From positions 62,001-126,000 of the forward strand of contig JAJEGU010000041.1 in the NCBI GenBank assembly GCA_022819645.1: 64,000 bases of DNA, read 5' to 3'. Both the position numbers and the translations under genes were made by a program. The notes under the pieces were generated by a model, which searched no databases, was not told the DNA's origin, and was given only the letters and a program-made list of their open reading frames with translations. This document shows positions 55,250-63,556 of the stretch, piece after piece (positions within the stretch are counted from its first letter, which is position 1; the number at the start of each line of letters is the position of its first letter). The DNA is from Pseudomonadales bacterium. Its GTDB lineage: Bacteria; Pseudomonadota; Gammaproteobacteria; Pseudomonadales; Pseudohongiellaceae.

Positions 55250-56557
55250 TCAGCCGTCGAACTGTGGGCGTAGCGAGTTCAACTCTTCCGGGAATTGTTT
55301 CTCCAATCCTTCAAAGGCCAGGTCATTCAGAAATTGTCGACGCCATAGCAGTCTCCGGTCCGCATCGCCAAGCTGCGCTTCATCGCAGGCCCCATGCCAC
55401 ATTTCGGCGATGACTGTTACTTGGTTTCGCATGATCGACAGGGCTTTTTCTTCGGAGATCAGGAACTTGCTTGCCGCTGCGAGGCAGAGCAGCAGTTGGC
55501 TGCGCCGTTCCCGATTGTGGACCAGCATTGCCTGGGAAGCTTCGCGTCCGGTTCTTGATTGCGGGCAAATGTCATAAGCCGGCGTCATTGTGAGGCTGTC
55601 GCCATTCCAGAATGCCGCGTGATTCCGAGCGTGATCATCTGTATTGCCCACGAGTATATTGAACGTCATCCGCGAAAACAGTTCCCTCAGCGTTTCGGTT
55701 GGCTCGGTGAAGCGCCCCCGGATAATGTCCGCAAGTTCTTCATAGGAAGCGTAGGCGGCGAACATCGCGTTCAAGCCGAAAAGTGTGAGTGCGGAGACCA
55801 TTGCGCGGCGGGTCCAGCCAGCGTCCGTCAGTTTGCGGTCAAAGCGCTGGATGAGTAGTACATCTTTCCCCATTGCCTTGCAAAGCTTGACCGGCGCCAC
55901 GCTGAGCCCCGCCAGACTCGCTAGACGCATGGCGATATACTCGGCTTTCAGCACGCTGCAGGTATCGGACGAGGAGGAGAATTTCGCGACGTACTTGTAT
56001 TCGCCGTCCTGAATCAACGCCTTGGGCCTTGCCCCTCCGATTGCCGTTCCATGCTGCAGGGCCTCGGCCAGGTCAAGCGACAGCGGGAGCCCCCGGTCGA
56101 CGCGGTCAGCTGATTCAAGTAATCGGTCGAGTGTTTCGTTTTCGGCAGCGCGGGGAACGTATTCCTGTGAAGATTTCTGGAAGTCAAGCGCTCCAATTCG
56201 ATCCGAGCCAGACTTGAGCATAAAGGTAAGCTCATCAAGGTCGTCGATTATGCCCGCGCCGGTGCGGTCGCCTCCAAGTCGGTGGGCGATCACCCGGCGA
56301 CCCCAGGCATCCGGTGAGGCGTCTCGCAGAGAATTGGCAATGTCAAGAGGTGGTTCGGGTGCGAAGGATCCACGACCCAGGGGAAGTTCGGGCGCATAAA
56401 TAGGGATTGCGTTCTTACGGGCCAGGTAAGAACGGCCATAGGTGAACTCGAAGTGATCGCTTTCTGCACGGATACGGCCCGCAACCACCGGTTCGGTTTG
56501 TTCAGGTAGCCAAATCCAGACGTAAGCTTCGCCAGGGTGAGTTGAGTTAGAAGTCAT
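55250..56557 (-). CDS. hipA: HipA-type serine/threonine kinase toxin
   Basis: 435 aa. HipA phosphorylates glutamyl-tRNA synthetase in E. coli and induces persistence; the target here is not known. Features are the N-terminal HipA_N region with FAPEPPLDIANSLRDASPDA, the Gly-rich loop GTAIGGARPKA (170-180), the lysine in YKYVAKFSSS (Lys192), the catalytic loop GNTDDHARNHA (304-314) and the metal motif PAYDIC (326-331). All kinase residues look intact. It overlaps hipB by 11 nt, and both read away from the operator at 56893-56940. It is convergent with argA. Confidence 0.93.
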   Translation of the reverse strand: MTSNSTHPGEAYVWIWLPEQTEPVVAGRIRAESDHFEFTYGRSYLARKNAIPIYAPELPLGRGSFAPEPPLDIANSLRDASPDAWGRRVIAHRLGGDRTGAGIIDDLDELTFMLKSGSDRIGALDFQKSSQEYVPRAAENETLDRLLESADRVDRGLPLSLDLAEALQHGTAIGGARPKALIQDGEYKYVAKFSSSSDTCSVLKAEYIAMRLASLAGLSVAPVKLCKAMGKDVLLIQRFDRKLTDAGWTRRAMVSALTLFGLNAMFAAYASYEELADIIRGRFTEPTETLRELFSRMTFNILVGNTDDHARNHAAFWNGDSLTMTPAYDICPQSRTGREASQAMLVHNRERRSQLLLCLAAASKFLISEEKALSIMRNQVTVIAEMWHGACDEAQLGDADRRLLWRRQFLNDLAFEGLEKQFPEELNSLRPQFDG

Positions 56558-56882
56558 CGTTAACCTCGTGTCGTGGTTTCCGAATTGAACCGGGCATCAG
56601 GGTGAGTTTGTCATCGATCAGCAACAACTGCGGGGCCAGGGACGTCGCTTCCGGAGCGAACAGGCTGACACCCGCAAGCGTGGCGGTTTCCAGCACCAGA
56701 CCGATCGCCACCGATGGATTTCCCTTTTCGATGAGTTGCAATGTGCTCCGGGCTATACCGACCCGGGCAGCGAGATCGTGTTCGGACATACGCCGCCGTT
56801 TTCGGGCAAGCCTGATCTGCTTTCCCAGCAGAAGCAGCGCTTCCCGAGTCAGGCGCGAATAGGCGCGCAATGTAGTTTTCAT
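56547..56882 (-). CDS. hipB: HipB-type XRE antitoxin
   Basis: 111 aa. A helix-turn-helix of the Cro/C1 type (LGKQIRLARKRRRMSEHDLA, RVGIARSTLQLIEKGNPSVA) is followed by a C-terminal extension (SLAPQLLLIDDKLTLMPGSI) that may contact HipA. HipB neutralises HipA and represses the operon. The concentric palindromes immediately upstream are its likely operator. The start is ATG at 56882. Confidence 0.92.
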   Translation of the reverse strand: MKTTLRAYSRLTREALLLLGKQIRLARKRRRMSEHDLAARVGIARSTLQLIEKGNPSVAIGLVLETATLAGVSLFAPEATSLAPQLLLIDDKLTLMPGSIRKPRHEVNDDF

Positions 56883-56892
56883 AATTATTTAA

Positions 56893-56940
56893 TGACCGAA
56901 ATAAAAGTCATAAAGATACATATGACTGGAATATCGGTCA
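56893..56940. promoter_or_regulatory. Nested palindromic operator of hipBA
   Basis: Two perfect inverted repeats share one centre (56916.5). The outer arms are TGACCGA (56893-56899) and TCGGTCA (56934-56940); the inner arms are AGTCATA (56906-56912) and TATGACT (56921-56927). The AT-rich interior fits a promoter. Two half-site pairs suggest two HipB dimers binding on this short region. Confidence 0.75.
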
Positions 56941-57013
56941 ATAACTGATTGTCAGAATTTTGACCTGTGAATTGCCTCAAGGCGGGAAGCGTAAAAATGC
57001 CTCCAAACCATGA

Positions 57014-57150
57014 GGGAAGCTCTGATCCAGTCAGAGCTTCCCTGCGGCACATGGAAGTGCCACCGAATTCGATGGGTGAAGACAAGCGTTTTCGAAGCGC
57101 AGCTTCGAGCGCGGCCGGAACGGCGCAGGGTTATGCTCTGCGACTGGAGG
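57014..57150. repeat. Mosaic palindromic repeat, copy 3 (modules A+B+C)
   Basis: Module A has perfect arms GGGAAGCTCTGA/TCAGAGCTTCCC. It continues with GGCACATGGAAGTGCC (a small hairpin) and CACCGAATTCGATGGG (module B, shared with 61165-61190). Module C follows (57083-57150, CGAAGCGCAGCTTCG and GTTATGCTCTGCGACTGG, shared with 43351-43420). The end overlaps the last six or so codons of folA. Confidence 0.85.
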
Positions 57151-57673
57151 GAAATACCTGGGCATTTTGTTTCCGGCGGGCCAGGCAACAGATACTGTAA
57201 TCGTAAGGATTCTCGGTGTCGCTGCCGAAGTCCCGCCGGGAAATCTCTTTCCATTCTGTCTCGATGAATCCTTCGAGCCGGGTGTCGCCGGCGATGTTGG
57301 CGTGGATTCTGGTGAGGTGGAACCGGTTCGCCCGGGGCAGGGCCAGGCGGTACAACTCGGCGCCGCCGATGACGAAAGCCTGTTCGGCGCCGTCAATGGC
57401 GGCGATGCTTTCCGCAAGACGCAGGGCGGCTTCCAGGGAGTCCTGCACCCGCACGCCTTCGGCTTCGTAGTCCGCCCGCCGGCTGACAACGATATTGCTG
57501 CGCCCCGGCAAGGGCCTGCCGATGGACTCGAAAGTCTTGCGGCCCATGATGATGCTGTGCCCCATGGTGGTGCGGCGGAAGTGGCGCAGATCCTCCGGCA
57601 GGCGCCAGGGCAGGGCGTTGTTGTTGCCGATGATGCCATTGCGCGCCATGGCGCAGATCAGGGCAAGTTGCAT
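57131..57673 (-). CDS. folA: Dihydrofolate reductase
   Basis: Reduces dihydrofolate, which thyA produces. 180 aa: LALICAMARNGIIGNNNALPWRL contains the Met20-type loop and PEDLRHFRRTTMGHSIIMGRKTFESIGRPL the substrate Asp/Glu and NADPH contacts; IGGAELYRLAL and the final strand are present. The ATG at 57673 lies 4 bp after the thyA stop. The last residues (FPSSRRA) are encoded inside a repeat module and are not expected in the family. Confidence 0.94.
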   Translation of the reverse strand: MQLALICAMARNGIIGNNNALPWRLPEDLRHFRRTTMGHSIIMGRKTFESIGRPLPGRSNIVVSRRADYEAEGVRVQDSLEAALRLAESIAAIDGAEQAFVIGGAELYRLALPRANRFHLTRIHANIAGDTRLEGFIETEWKEISRRDFGSDTENPYDYSICCLARRKQNAQVFPSSRRA

Positions 57674-57677
57674 TCGA

Positions 57678-58529
57678 CTACACCGAGAAAGGATAGGCAA
57701 TCGGCGGGTGGTGCCGGTAGCCTTCCACGCTGAAATCATCCAGGCTTGCCCGGCTTTCCAGGTCTTCCAGCGTGCGAATGTCGGGATGGATATGCAGGCG
57801 CGGCGGGGGATACGGCTCCCGGGAAAGCTGCACATCCCGCAGCAGTTCGAGCTGGTCTTCGTAGATATGGGCATTGACGATCTTGTGCCAGGCCCGGGCG
57901 GGGCGCTTGCCGGTGATTCGCGCCATCAGGGCGAGCAGGGCGAAGACCTGCACCTGATTGAAATTGAGCCCGAGAGGCACATCGCAGGAGCGCTGGTAGC
58001 TCGTCAGGTACAACTCATCGCCAAGCAGGGAGAAGGTGTGTGAATACATGCATGGGCGCAGGCAGCCGAGATGCAGTTCGCCAGGGTTGTAGAAGGTGAG
58101 AATCTCGCCCCGGTCATCAATCCCGGCGGCAAGATGCTCGACGATGCGGCGCAACTGGTCCACGCTGCCGCCGTCGGGCCGGCGCCAGCGTCGGCCCTGA
58201 ACGCCATAGACCCGGCCCATGTCGTCCTCGCCCTTGCGCGCGGGATTTTCCAGCCAGTCGCGATTCTCGTTGGCGTTGGCGTCCCAGGTCTTCGTACCCA
58301 GCGCCCGGAAATCCGCGGCATTGTCGTAGCCGCGCAGATAGCCGAGCAATTCGGCGATGGCGGCTTTCCAGTAGCTCTTGCGGGTGGTGATCAGCGGGAA
58401 TTCATTCGCCGCCACATCGTATTCGAGGTCGGCGTTGATCAGTGTCAGGCAGCGTTTGCCCGTGCGGGCATTGGTGACCCATTCACCTTCATTGATGATC
58501 CGGCGGCAGAGGTCGAGATACTGCCGCAT
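57678..58529 (-). CDS. thyA: Thymidylate synthase
   Basis: Makes dTMP from dUMP with methylene-tetrahydrofolate. 283 aa: the catalytic Cys lies in [17 protein letters not shown], followed by [20 protein letters not shown] and the C-terminal [10 protein letters not shown]. The CMYSHxFSLLGD wording is the variant found in some Pseudomonas rather than the E. coli PPCH form. The start is ATG at 58529, overlapping the lgt stop by one base. Confidence 0.95.
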   Translation of the reverse strand: MRQYLDLCRRIINEGEWVTNARTGKRCLTLINADLEYDVAANEFPLITTRKSYWKAAIAELLGYLRGYDNAADFRALGTKTWDANANENRDWLENPARKGEDDMGRVYGVQGRRWRRPDGGSVDQLRRIVEHLAAGIDDRGEILTFYNPGELHLGCLRPCMYSHTFSLLGDELYLTSYQRSCDVPLGLNFNQVQVFALLALMARITGKRPARAWHKIVNAHIYEDQLELLRDVQLSREPYPPPRLHIHPDIRTLEDLESRASLDDFSVEGYRHHPPIAYPFSV

Positions 58530-59329
58530 CAGCCGCTTACCGCTTCCCGCACCGGCCGGGACCGCGCCAGCCACAGCAGCAACAGGCCGAACGCGAGCAT
58601 GGGAATGCACAGCACCTGGCCCATGGTGAGCCAGTCGAAGGCGATAAAGCCGATATGGGCGTCGGGTTCCCGGGCGAATTCCACCATAAAGCGGAAGCCG
58701 CCATAGCCGAGCAGAAACATGCCGGATACCGCGTATTTCGGTCGCGGTCGCGACGAGAACCACCACAGCAGCGCAAACAGCGCAAGCCCTTCCAGCGCCA
58801 TCTGGTAAAGCTGGGAAGGATGCCGGGCGAGCCCGTCCACATGCGGGAACACCATGCCCCAGGGCAAGTCCGTGGGCCGCCCCCAGAGCTCGCCGCCGAT
58901 GAAATTGCCCAGCCTGCCCGCGGCAAGCCCCAGCGGCACCGCCGGGGCGACGAAATCGGTCACCGTGAAAAAATCCCGGTCGATCTTGCGGCCATACAGC
59001 CAACTCGCCAGCAATACGCCGAGCAGCCCGCCGTGAAAGGACATGCCGCCTTCCCAGACCCGGAAAAGCCATAGCGGGTCGGCCGCGAAGCGGTCGAAAT
59101 TGTAGAACAACACCGATCCCACGCGCCCGCCGAGCACCGCCCCAAGCGCGCACCAGAACACCAGATCGGAAACCTGCTCCGCGCTCCAGCCCACGCGCCT
59201 GGCCCGCCGGTTGCCAAGAAACCACGCGGCGCCGAACCCGACGATATACATCAGCCCATACCAGTGAATACTGACCGGCCCGATGGACAGGGCGACAGGA
59301 TCAATCTGCGGAAAAGTCAGCATCGGCAA
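58529..59329 (-). CDS. lgt: Prolipoprotein diacylglyceryl transferase
   Basis: Seven-helix inner-membrane enzyme that lipidates the lipobox Cys of prolipoproteins. 266 aa. Conserved pieces are [25 protein letters not shown] (essential His) and the signature [20 protein letters not shown], followed by [14 protein letters not shown]. It is the first gene of lgt-thyA-folA, transcribed as one unit judging by overlaps. Confidence 0.96.
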   Translation of the reverse strand: MPMLTFPQIDPVALSIGPVSIHWYGLMYIVGFGAAWFLGNRRARRVGWSAEQVSDLVFWCALGAVLGGRVGSVLFYNFDRFAADPLWLFRVWEGGMSFHGGLLGVLLASWLYGRKIDRDFFTVTDFVAPAVPLGLAAGRLGNFIGGELWGRPTDLPWGMVFPHVDGLARHPSQLYQMALEGLALFALLWWFSSRPRPKYAVSGMFLLGYGGFRFMVEFAREPDAHIGFIAFDWLTMGQVLCIPMLAFGLLLLWLARSRPVREAVSG

Positions 59330-59668
59330 GCTGGCCCCAAGGTCTCAAAAAAGCTCTCGAAAGCGGTCAAAAATCCCACAGCGATGGTAACACCCGGCCG
59401 TCGGCCCCTGCCATTGCAAGTTGGCTTGAACAATCGAATCAAGTACCGGAAGTACCTTGGGCGCATGCTATTATTTCCGCCGAGACTCCTCCACGCAAAA
59501 GCTCCAGACTCTCATCATCCCCGCTCCGGTTGTTCCGTCCGGGCAGCGGAGTGGAGCCGCCTTTGCTGGCTGGCCGGGCTACGCCATTACAGGAACTCAA
59601 GCTGCTCCTCTCCAACGCGACGGAAATCGGCAATCTGCTTCAGAGGTTGCGACCAGACGAGCTTGGCG
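59330..59668. other. 339-bp spacer without recognised gene
   Basis: This spacer separates the osmC-like gene (ends 59669) and lgt (starts 59329), both on the minus strand. It must hold the lgt promoter, but I find no convincing -35/-10 pair. An AAGTACCGGAAGTACCTT partial palindrome lies at 59440-59457. A frame at 59530-59740 on the plus strand gives LQELKLLLSNATEIGNLLQR, which looks protein-like but has no start context or known relatives. Confidence 0.4.
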
Positions 59669-60292
59669 TCAAGGCGCCGCTGCTGGGCGAGGCGCAACTG
59701 CGCTGCGCGAGTCGATTTCCTTCCCATTGTGGATCAGGCGGGTGGACCAGGGGATGGGGTTGCGGAGGGCGTGGTGGGCCATGCAGGCGCCTTCGGCTTC
59801 TTCGAGGAGGGCGTGGATTTTTTCGCTCGGCTCGGGGCTTTCGATGATGACGTGGGTTTCAACCATTTCGCAGGCGCCCCGGGTGCGGTGGCCGAGTTCG
59901 CGCATGGTGCCGAGATTGGTCATGAAGCGAATTCGCTGTTCGAGACGCATGGAGGTCACTTCGATTCTGCGCGTATTGAGGATGTCGGTCATGTGGGTCA
60001 TCAGGCAGAAGCCGATTCCGGCGGCGAAGAAGGCGAGCGGTGGCGGGGCGCGGTCGTCGCCGACGGGTGGTTGTTCGTCGCAGTAGAGCGTGACCGGGCT
60101 GAAGCCGGGGATATTGACCTGGACCGTGCCCGTCTTCTGTTGCTTGCCATGGGCCTCGGCCACGAGGTTTACCTCGAAATGCAGCGGCTCCGGCGGTCGG
60201 GATTTGCGGAACGGTCCCGGCTCGAATTGTTCGGGGGACGGCGCCATCTTTGCCTGTTCGCCGACCTGGTAGTGTTCGTCATGGAATTTCAT
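59669..60292 (-). CDS. OsmC-like protein
   Basis: 207 aa. The OsmC fold has two conserved Cys, here in AGIGFCLMTHMTDIL and AEGACMAHHALRN, which reduce organic peroxides in characterised members. The first Cys context, with an Ala/Gly-rich turn and a following helix, fits. An N-terminal region of about 40 residues rich in Pro is unusual. It could belong to the OsmC-related SAR-family of predicted redox proteins rather than OsmC proper. It is divergent from the NRDE gene. Confidence 0.78.
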   Translation of the reverse strand: MKFHDEHYQVGEQAKMAPSPEQFEPGPFRKSRPPEPLHFEVNLVAEAHGKQQKTGTVQVNIPGFSPVTLYCDEQPPVGDDRAPPPLAFFAAGIGFCLMTHMTDILNTRRIEVTSMRLEQRIRFMTNLGTMRELGHRTRGACEMVETHVIIESPEPSEKIHALLEEAEGACMAHHALRNPIPWSTRLIHNGKEIDSRSAVAPRPAAAP

Positions 60293-60319
60293 GCTGCGGT
60301 TCCTTTAGTATTGCCACCC

Positions 60320-61144
60320 ATGTGCCTGATCATTATTGCCCATCGCATGTCGCCGGACTACCCGCTCGTGCTGGCGGCCAATCGCGACGAGTTCTTTTCC
60401 CGGCCCACGAAGCAGGCCCATGAGTGGCCTGATGCGGCGATTATCGCCGGCAGGGACCTGCGCGCCGGGGGAACCTGGCTGGGGGTTGGCCGGGGAGGGC
60501 GCTTCGCCGCGGTAACCAATATCCGGGAACCCGATGGAAATGGGGCGGGCAAGCGCTCCCGGGGCGAATTGCCGCTTGGATTTCTGTTCGGCGACGAGAC
60601 ACCCGAAGAGTATCTTGCGGGGCGTTCGGCTGTCTTTGGGGAATACGCCGGATTCAATCTGCTGGTGGGCGATGTGGATTCGGTTTGCCATGCCAGCAAT
60701 CGCTCGCCGGGGATTCACACACTCGAACGGGGAATTTACGGCCTTTCCAACGGCGCGCCCGACTCGAACTGGCCCAAGGTGCTGCGCGGAAAAGACAAGA
60801 TGGCGGAAATTTTTTCCGGCGATGCCGCAATAGACGCTGACGCGCTTATCGCCCGGATGCGCGACGAGCGGCGGGCGGGAGAGTCCGAGCTGCCGGAAAC
60901 CGGGATTCCGGATACGCAGGAAAAGTGGCTGTCCTCCATGTTCATCCCCGCGGGAGAAGGAAACTACGGCACTCGCTGCATCAGCGCATTCATCCGCCGG
61001 GGCGATGGCGCCTGTGAGTTTAGCGAGCAGAATTTCTCCGCCAATGCCGAATGCGCCGGTCGCCATGACTTTGCATTTTCCTTGCCGCGGTTCGCGGCCT
61101 CCTCTGCCCTGAAAGGGACAAGCACTCTTTCCGCAGTCGGCTGA
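60320..61144 (+). CDS. NRDE (TANGO2-like) family protein
   Basis: 274 aa. It opens MCLIIIAHRMSPDYPLVLAA followed by NRDEFFSRPT, the Asn-Arg-Asp-Glu motif with the N-terminal Met-Cys that defines the family. AGRDLRAGGTWLGVGRGGRF and GNYGTRCIS near the end also match. Eukaryotic TANGO2 is implicated in heme or lipid handling; the bacterial role is unsettled. The N-terminal Cys suggests an Ntn-hydrolase-like fold. The stop codon overlaps repeat copy 4. Confidence 0.9.
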   Translation: MCLIIIAHRMSPDYPLVLAANRDEFFSRPTKQAHEWPDAAIIAGRDLRAGGTWLGVGRGGRFAAVTNIREPDGNGAGKRSRGELPLGFLFGDETPEEYLAGRSAVFGEYAGFNLLVGDVDSVCHASNRSPGIHTLERGIYGLSNGAPDSNWPKVLRGKDKMAEIFSGDAAIDADALIARMRDERRAGESELPETGIPDTQEKWLSSMFIPAGEGNYGTRCISAFIRRGDGACEFSEQNFSANAECAGRHDFAFSLPRFAASSALKGTSTLSAVG

Positions 61145-61281
61145 TCAGAGCTTCCCTGCGGCACATGGAAGTGCCGCCGAATTCGATGGCGTAAGCCATT
61201 GAATTCGTAAGCAAAACAAAACCACGCTTTTGTTTTGCGATAATGAAAAATTCCAAGGAGGGAATTTTTCAGAGAATACCT
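61141..61281. repeat. Mosaic palindromic repeat, copy 4 (half A, B, D, E)
   Basis: It starts in the NRDE stop codon with the right half of module A (ATCAGAGCTTCCCTGCGGCA). Module B is GAATTCGATGGC/GCCATTGAATTC as a hairpin. Module D is a perfect 11-bp hairpin GCAAAACAAAA/TTTTGTTTTGC. Module E is GAAAAATTCC/GGAATTTTTC ending at the ptsP stop. It fills exactly the space between two convergent genes and should terminate in both directions. Confidence 0.85.
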
Positions 61282-63553
61282 AGTTGATCCGCTGGGACCG
61301 CAGCAGCCGGTCCACGCCGGCATCATAGAGCGCCATGTCCACGGCGTTGCGGATCAATTGCTCGTCTTCCATCTGCATGACCTTGCCGAGCAACTCCCGG
61401 CCGGCTTCGAGGGTCATGCTGCGAATCACCGATTTCACCCGCAGCAGGGCGGCGGCGTTCATCGACAGGATATCGAAGCCCATGGCCACGAGCAGCACCG
61501 CGGCGCCGGGGTTGCCCGCCATCTCGCCGCAGATGCTCACCGGCTTGTTCTCGGCGTGGGCCTGGTCGACCACATGCTGCAGCGCATTGAGCACCGCGGG
61601 GTGATACGAGGAAAACAGATTGGCGACCCGGGGATTGTTGCGGTCCACGGCGAGCAGGTACTGGGTCAGGTCGTTGCTGCCGATGGAAACGAAATCCACC
61701 ATGCGGGCGAGCGCCCGGGTCTGGTACACCGCCGCGGGCAGTTCGATCATCACGCCGATGGGCGGAAAGGGCAGGTCCGCGCCTTCCTGCAACAGTTCGT
61801 GGTAGGACTTGCGAATCAGGCTGACGGCGGTTTCCACCTCGCGCACATTGCTCACCATGGGCAGCATGATCTGGAGATTGTCGAGGCCGATGCTCGCCCG
61901 CATCATGGCGCGAACCTGGGCGGTGAAGATTTCCGGATGGTCCAGGGTGACGCGAATGCCGCGCCAGCCGAGGAAGGGGTTGGCCTCCTCGATGGGGAAG
62001 TACGACAGCGCCTTGTCTCCGCCGATGTCCAGCGTGCGCATGGTCACCGGCTTGGGCGCGCAGGTGTCGAGTTGTTCGCGGTAGATGTCGGTCTGCTCCT
62101 GCTCGCTGGGGAATCGTTCGGCGAGCAGAAAAGGCACTTCGGTGCGGAACAGGCCGATTCCCTCGGCGCCCTGGTCGAGCGAGCGCAGCACGTCGGACAT
62201 CAGGCCCGTATTCACCCATAGCGAAACCCGGTGATTGTCGGCGGTTTCGCAGGGCAGGTCCTTGAGGCCGGCGAGGTCCCGGTTCAACTCTTCCTCTTCA
62301 CGAATCGTGGCGCGGAACTGCTCCAGCAGATGCTCCGAAGGATTGGTCACCACCTCGCCCTTGTAGCCGTCGACAATCAACGGCTTGCCGTCGAGTTGAT
62401 GAAAGGGCAGGTCGACGGCGCCCATGACCGTGGGCGTGCCCATGGTTCGCGCCAGAATCGCCACATGGGAATTGCCCGAACCTTTCACCGAAATCAGCCC
62501 CTTGAGCTTGTTCTTGGGCACTTCCACGAGCATGGATGCAGTAAGTTCCTCGCCTACCAGGATGGTGTCATCGGGATACTCCGGCTTGTCGGGTTTTTCC
62601 TGTTGCAGATGGGACAGCACCCGGGCGCAGAGGTCGCGGATATCCACCGCGCGCTCGCGCATGTACTCGTCTTCCATGGATTCGAAGGCGCGCAGGTGTT
62701 CGTTGGCCACATGGCCCAGCGCCCCCTGGGCCCAGTGGCCCATGCGGATTCGCTCCACCACTTCGTTGCCGAGGGCGTCGTCGTCGAGAATCCGCACGTA
62801 GGCGTCGAACAGCAGCCTTTCCTCCTCCGCGAGCCGGCCGCCCACCTGTTCGTTGAGTTCGCGCATTTCCTCGCGCACGGCATTGAGGCAGGCGTTGAAG
62901 TAGTCGACTTCGGCCTCGACATCTTCAATCAGGCGTTCCGGGATATGGCTCAGGTCGGCGTGGGGGTAGACCACCACCGAAGTGCCGATGGCGACGCCGG
63001 CGCAGCCGGACACGCCGCTGAATGCCGTATCGAAGATGCGATGCCCGGATGGGCTGATGCCTTCGATGGCGCCGGTGGCCTCGGCGTGGGCGATCACTCC
63101 CGCAAGCTGGGCCGACAGGGTCACCAGAAAGGCCTCTTCGCCTTCGTCGAAACGGCGCCGCTCGCGATGCTGCACGATAAGCACTCCGAGCACTGAGCGG
63201 TGGTGAATGATGGGTACGCCGAGGAAAGCGTGGAAATCCTCCTCGCCGGTATCCGCAAGGTACTGGAAATGGGGATGCAGCGGCGCATCGCGCAGATTGA
63301 CGGGCTCGGCATGCTTCGCCACCAGACCCACCAGGCCTTCGCCGAGTTCGAGGCTGACCCTTCCCACCGCATCCTTGTTGAGGCCCTCGGAGGCCATCAA
63401 GACATGGCAGTGGAATTCCTGGTCGAGCAGATAGATGGAACAGACCTGGGTGTGCAGGGCTTCCCGCACCCGGTTGACGATGATGTCCAGCGCCGATTGC
63501 AGGTCCTTCGCCGTGCTGACTTCCTGGACAATGCTGCGGAGTCGGTCGAGCAT
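61280..63553 (-). CDS. ptsP: PEP-protein phosphotransferase of the nitrogen PTS (EI-Ntr)
   Basis: 757 aa: an N-terminal GAF domain (1-165), the EI N domain with phosphorylated His363 in KGSGNSHVAILARTMGTPTV, and the PEP-binding EI C domain (GIGLFRTEVPFLLAERFPSE, GWRGIRVTLDHPEIF, SIGSNDLTQYLLAVDRNNPR, SICGEMAGNPGAAVLL). GAF-EI is PtsP, which senses nitrogen status through glutamine and feeds NPr/EIIA-Ntr. The stop lies in repeat copy 4. It follows rppH by 3 bp, as in other gammaproteobacteria. Confidence 0.96.
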   Translation of the reverse strand: MLDRLRSIVQEVSTAKDLQSALDIIVNRVREALHTQVCSIYLLDQEFHCHVLMASEGLNKDAVGRVSLELGEGLVGLVAKHAEPVNLRDAPLHPHFQYLADTGEEDFHAFLGVPIIHHRSVLGVLIVQHRERRRFDEGEEAFLVTLSAQLAGVIAHAEATGAIEGISPSGHRIFDTAFSGVSGCAGVAIGTSVVVYPHADLSHIPERLIEDVEAEVDYFNACLNAVREEMRELNEQVGGRLAEEERLLFDAYVRILDDDALGNEVVERIRMGHWAQGALGHVANEHLRAFESMEDEYMRERAVDIRDLCARVLSHLQQEKPDKPEYPDDTILVGEELTASMLVEVPKNKLKGLISVKGSGNSHVAILARTMGTPTVMGAVDLPFHQLDGKPLIVDGYKGEVVTNPSEHLLEQFRATIREEEELNRDLAGLKDLPCETADNHRVSLWVNTGLMSDVLRSLDQGAEGIGLFRTEVPFLLAERFPSEQEQTDIYREQLDTCAPKPVTMRTLDIGGDKALSYFPIEEANPFLGWRGIRVTLDHPEIFTAQVRAMMRASIGLDNLQIMLPMVSNVREVETAVSLIRKSYHELLQEGADLPFPPIGVMIELPAAVYQTRALARMVDFVSIGSNDLTQYLLAVDRNNPRVANLFSSYHPAVLNALQHVVDQAHAENKPVSICGEMAGNPGAAVLLVAMGFDILSMNAAALLRVKSVIRSMTLEAGRELLGKVMQMEDEQLIRNAVDMALYDAGVDRLLRSQRIN

Positions 63554-63556
63554 GGC

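Noticed and set aside
59530..59847. Small plus-strand gene between lgt and the osmC-like gene
   Set aside because: Part of the translation looks protein-like, but there is no ribosome-binding site, it runs into the osmC-like gene antisense, and I recognise no relatives.
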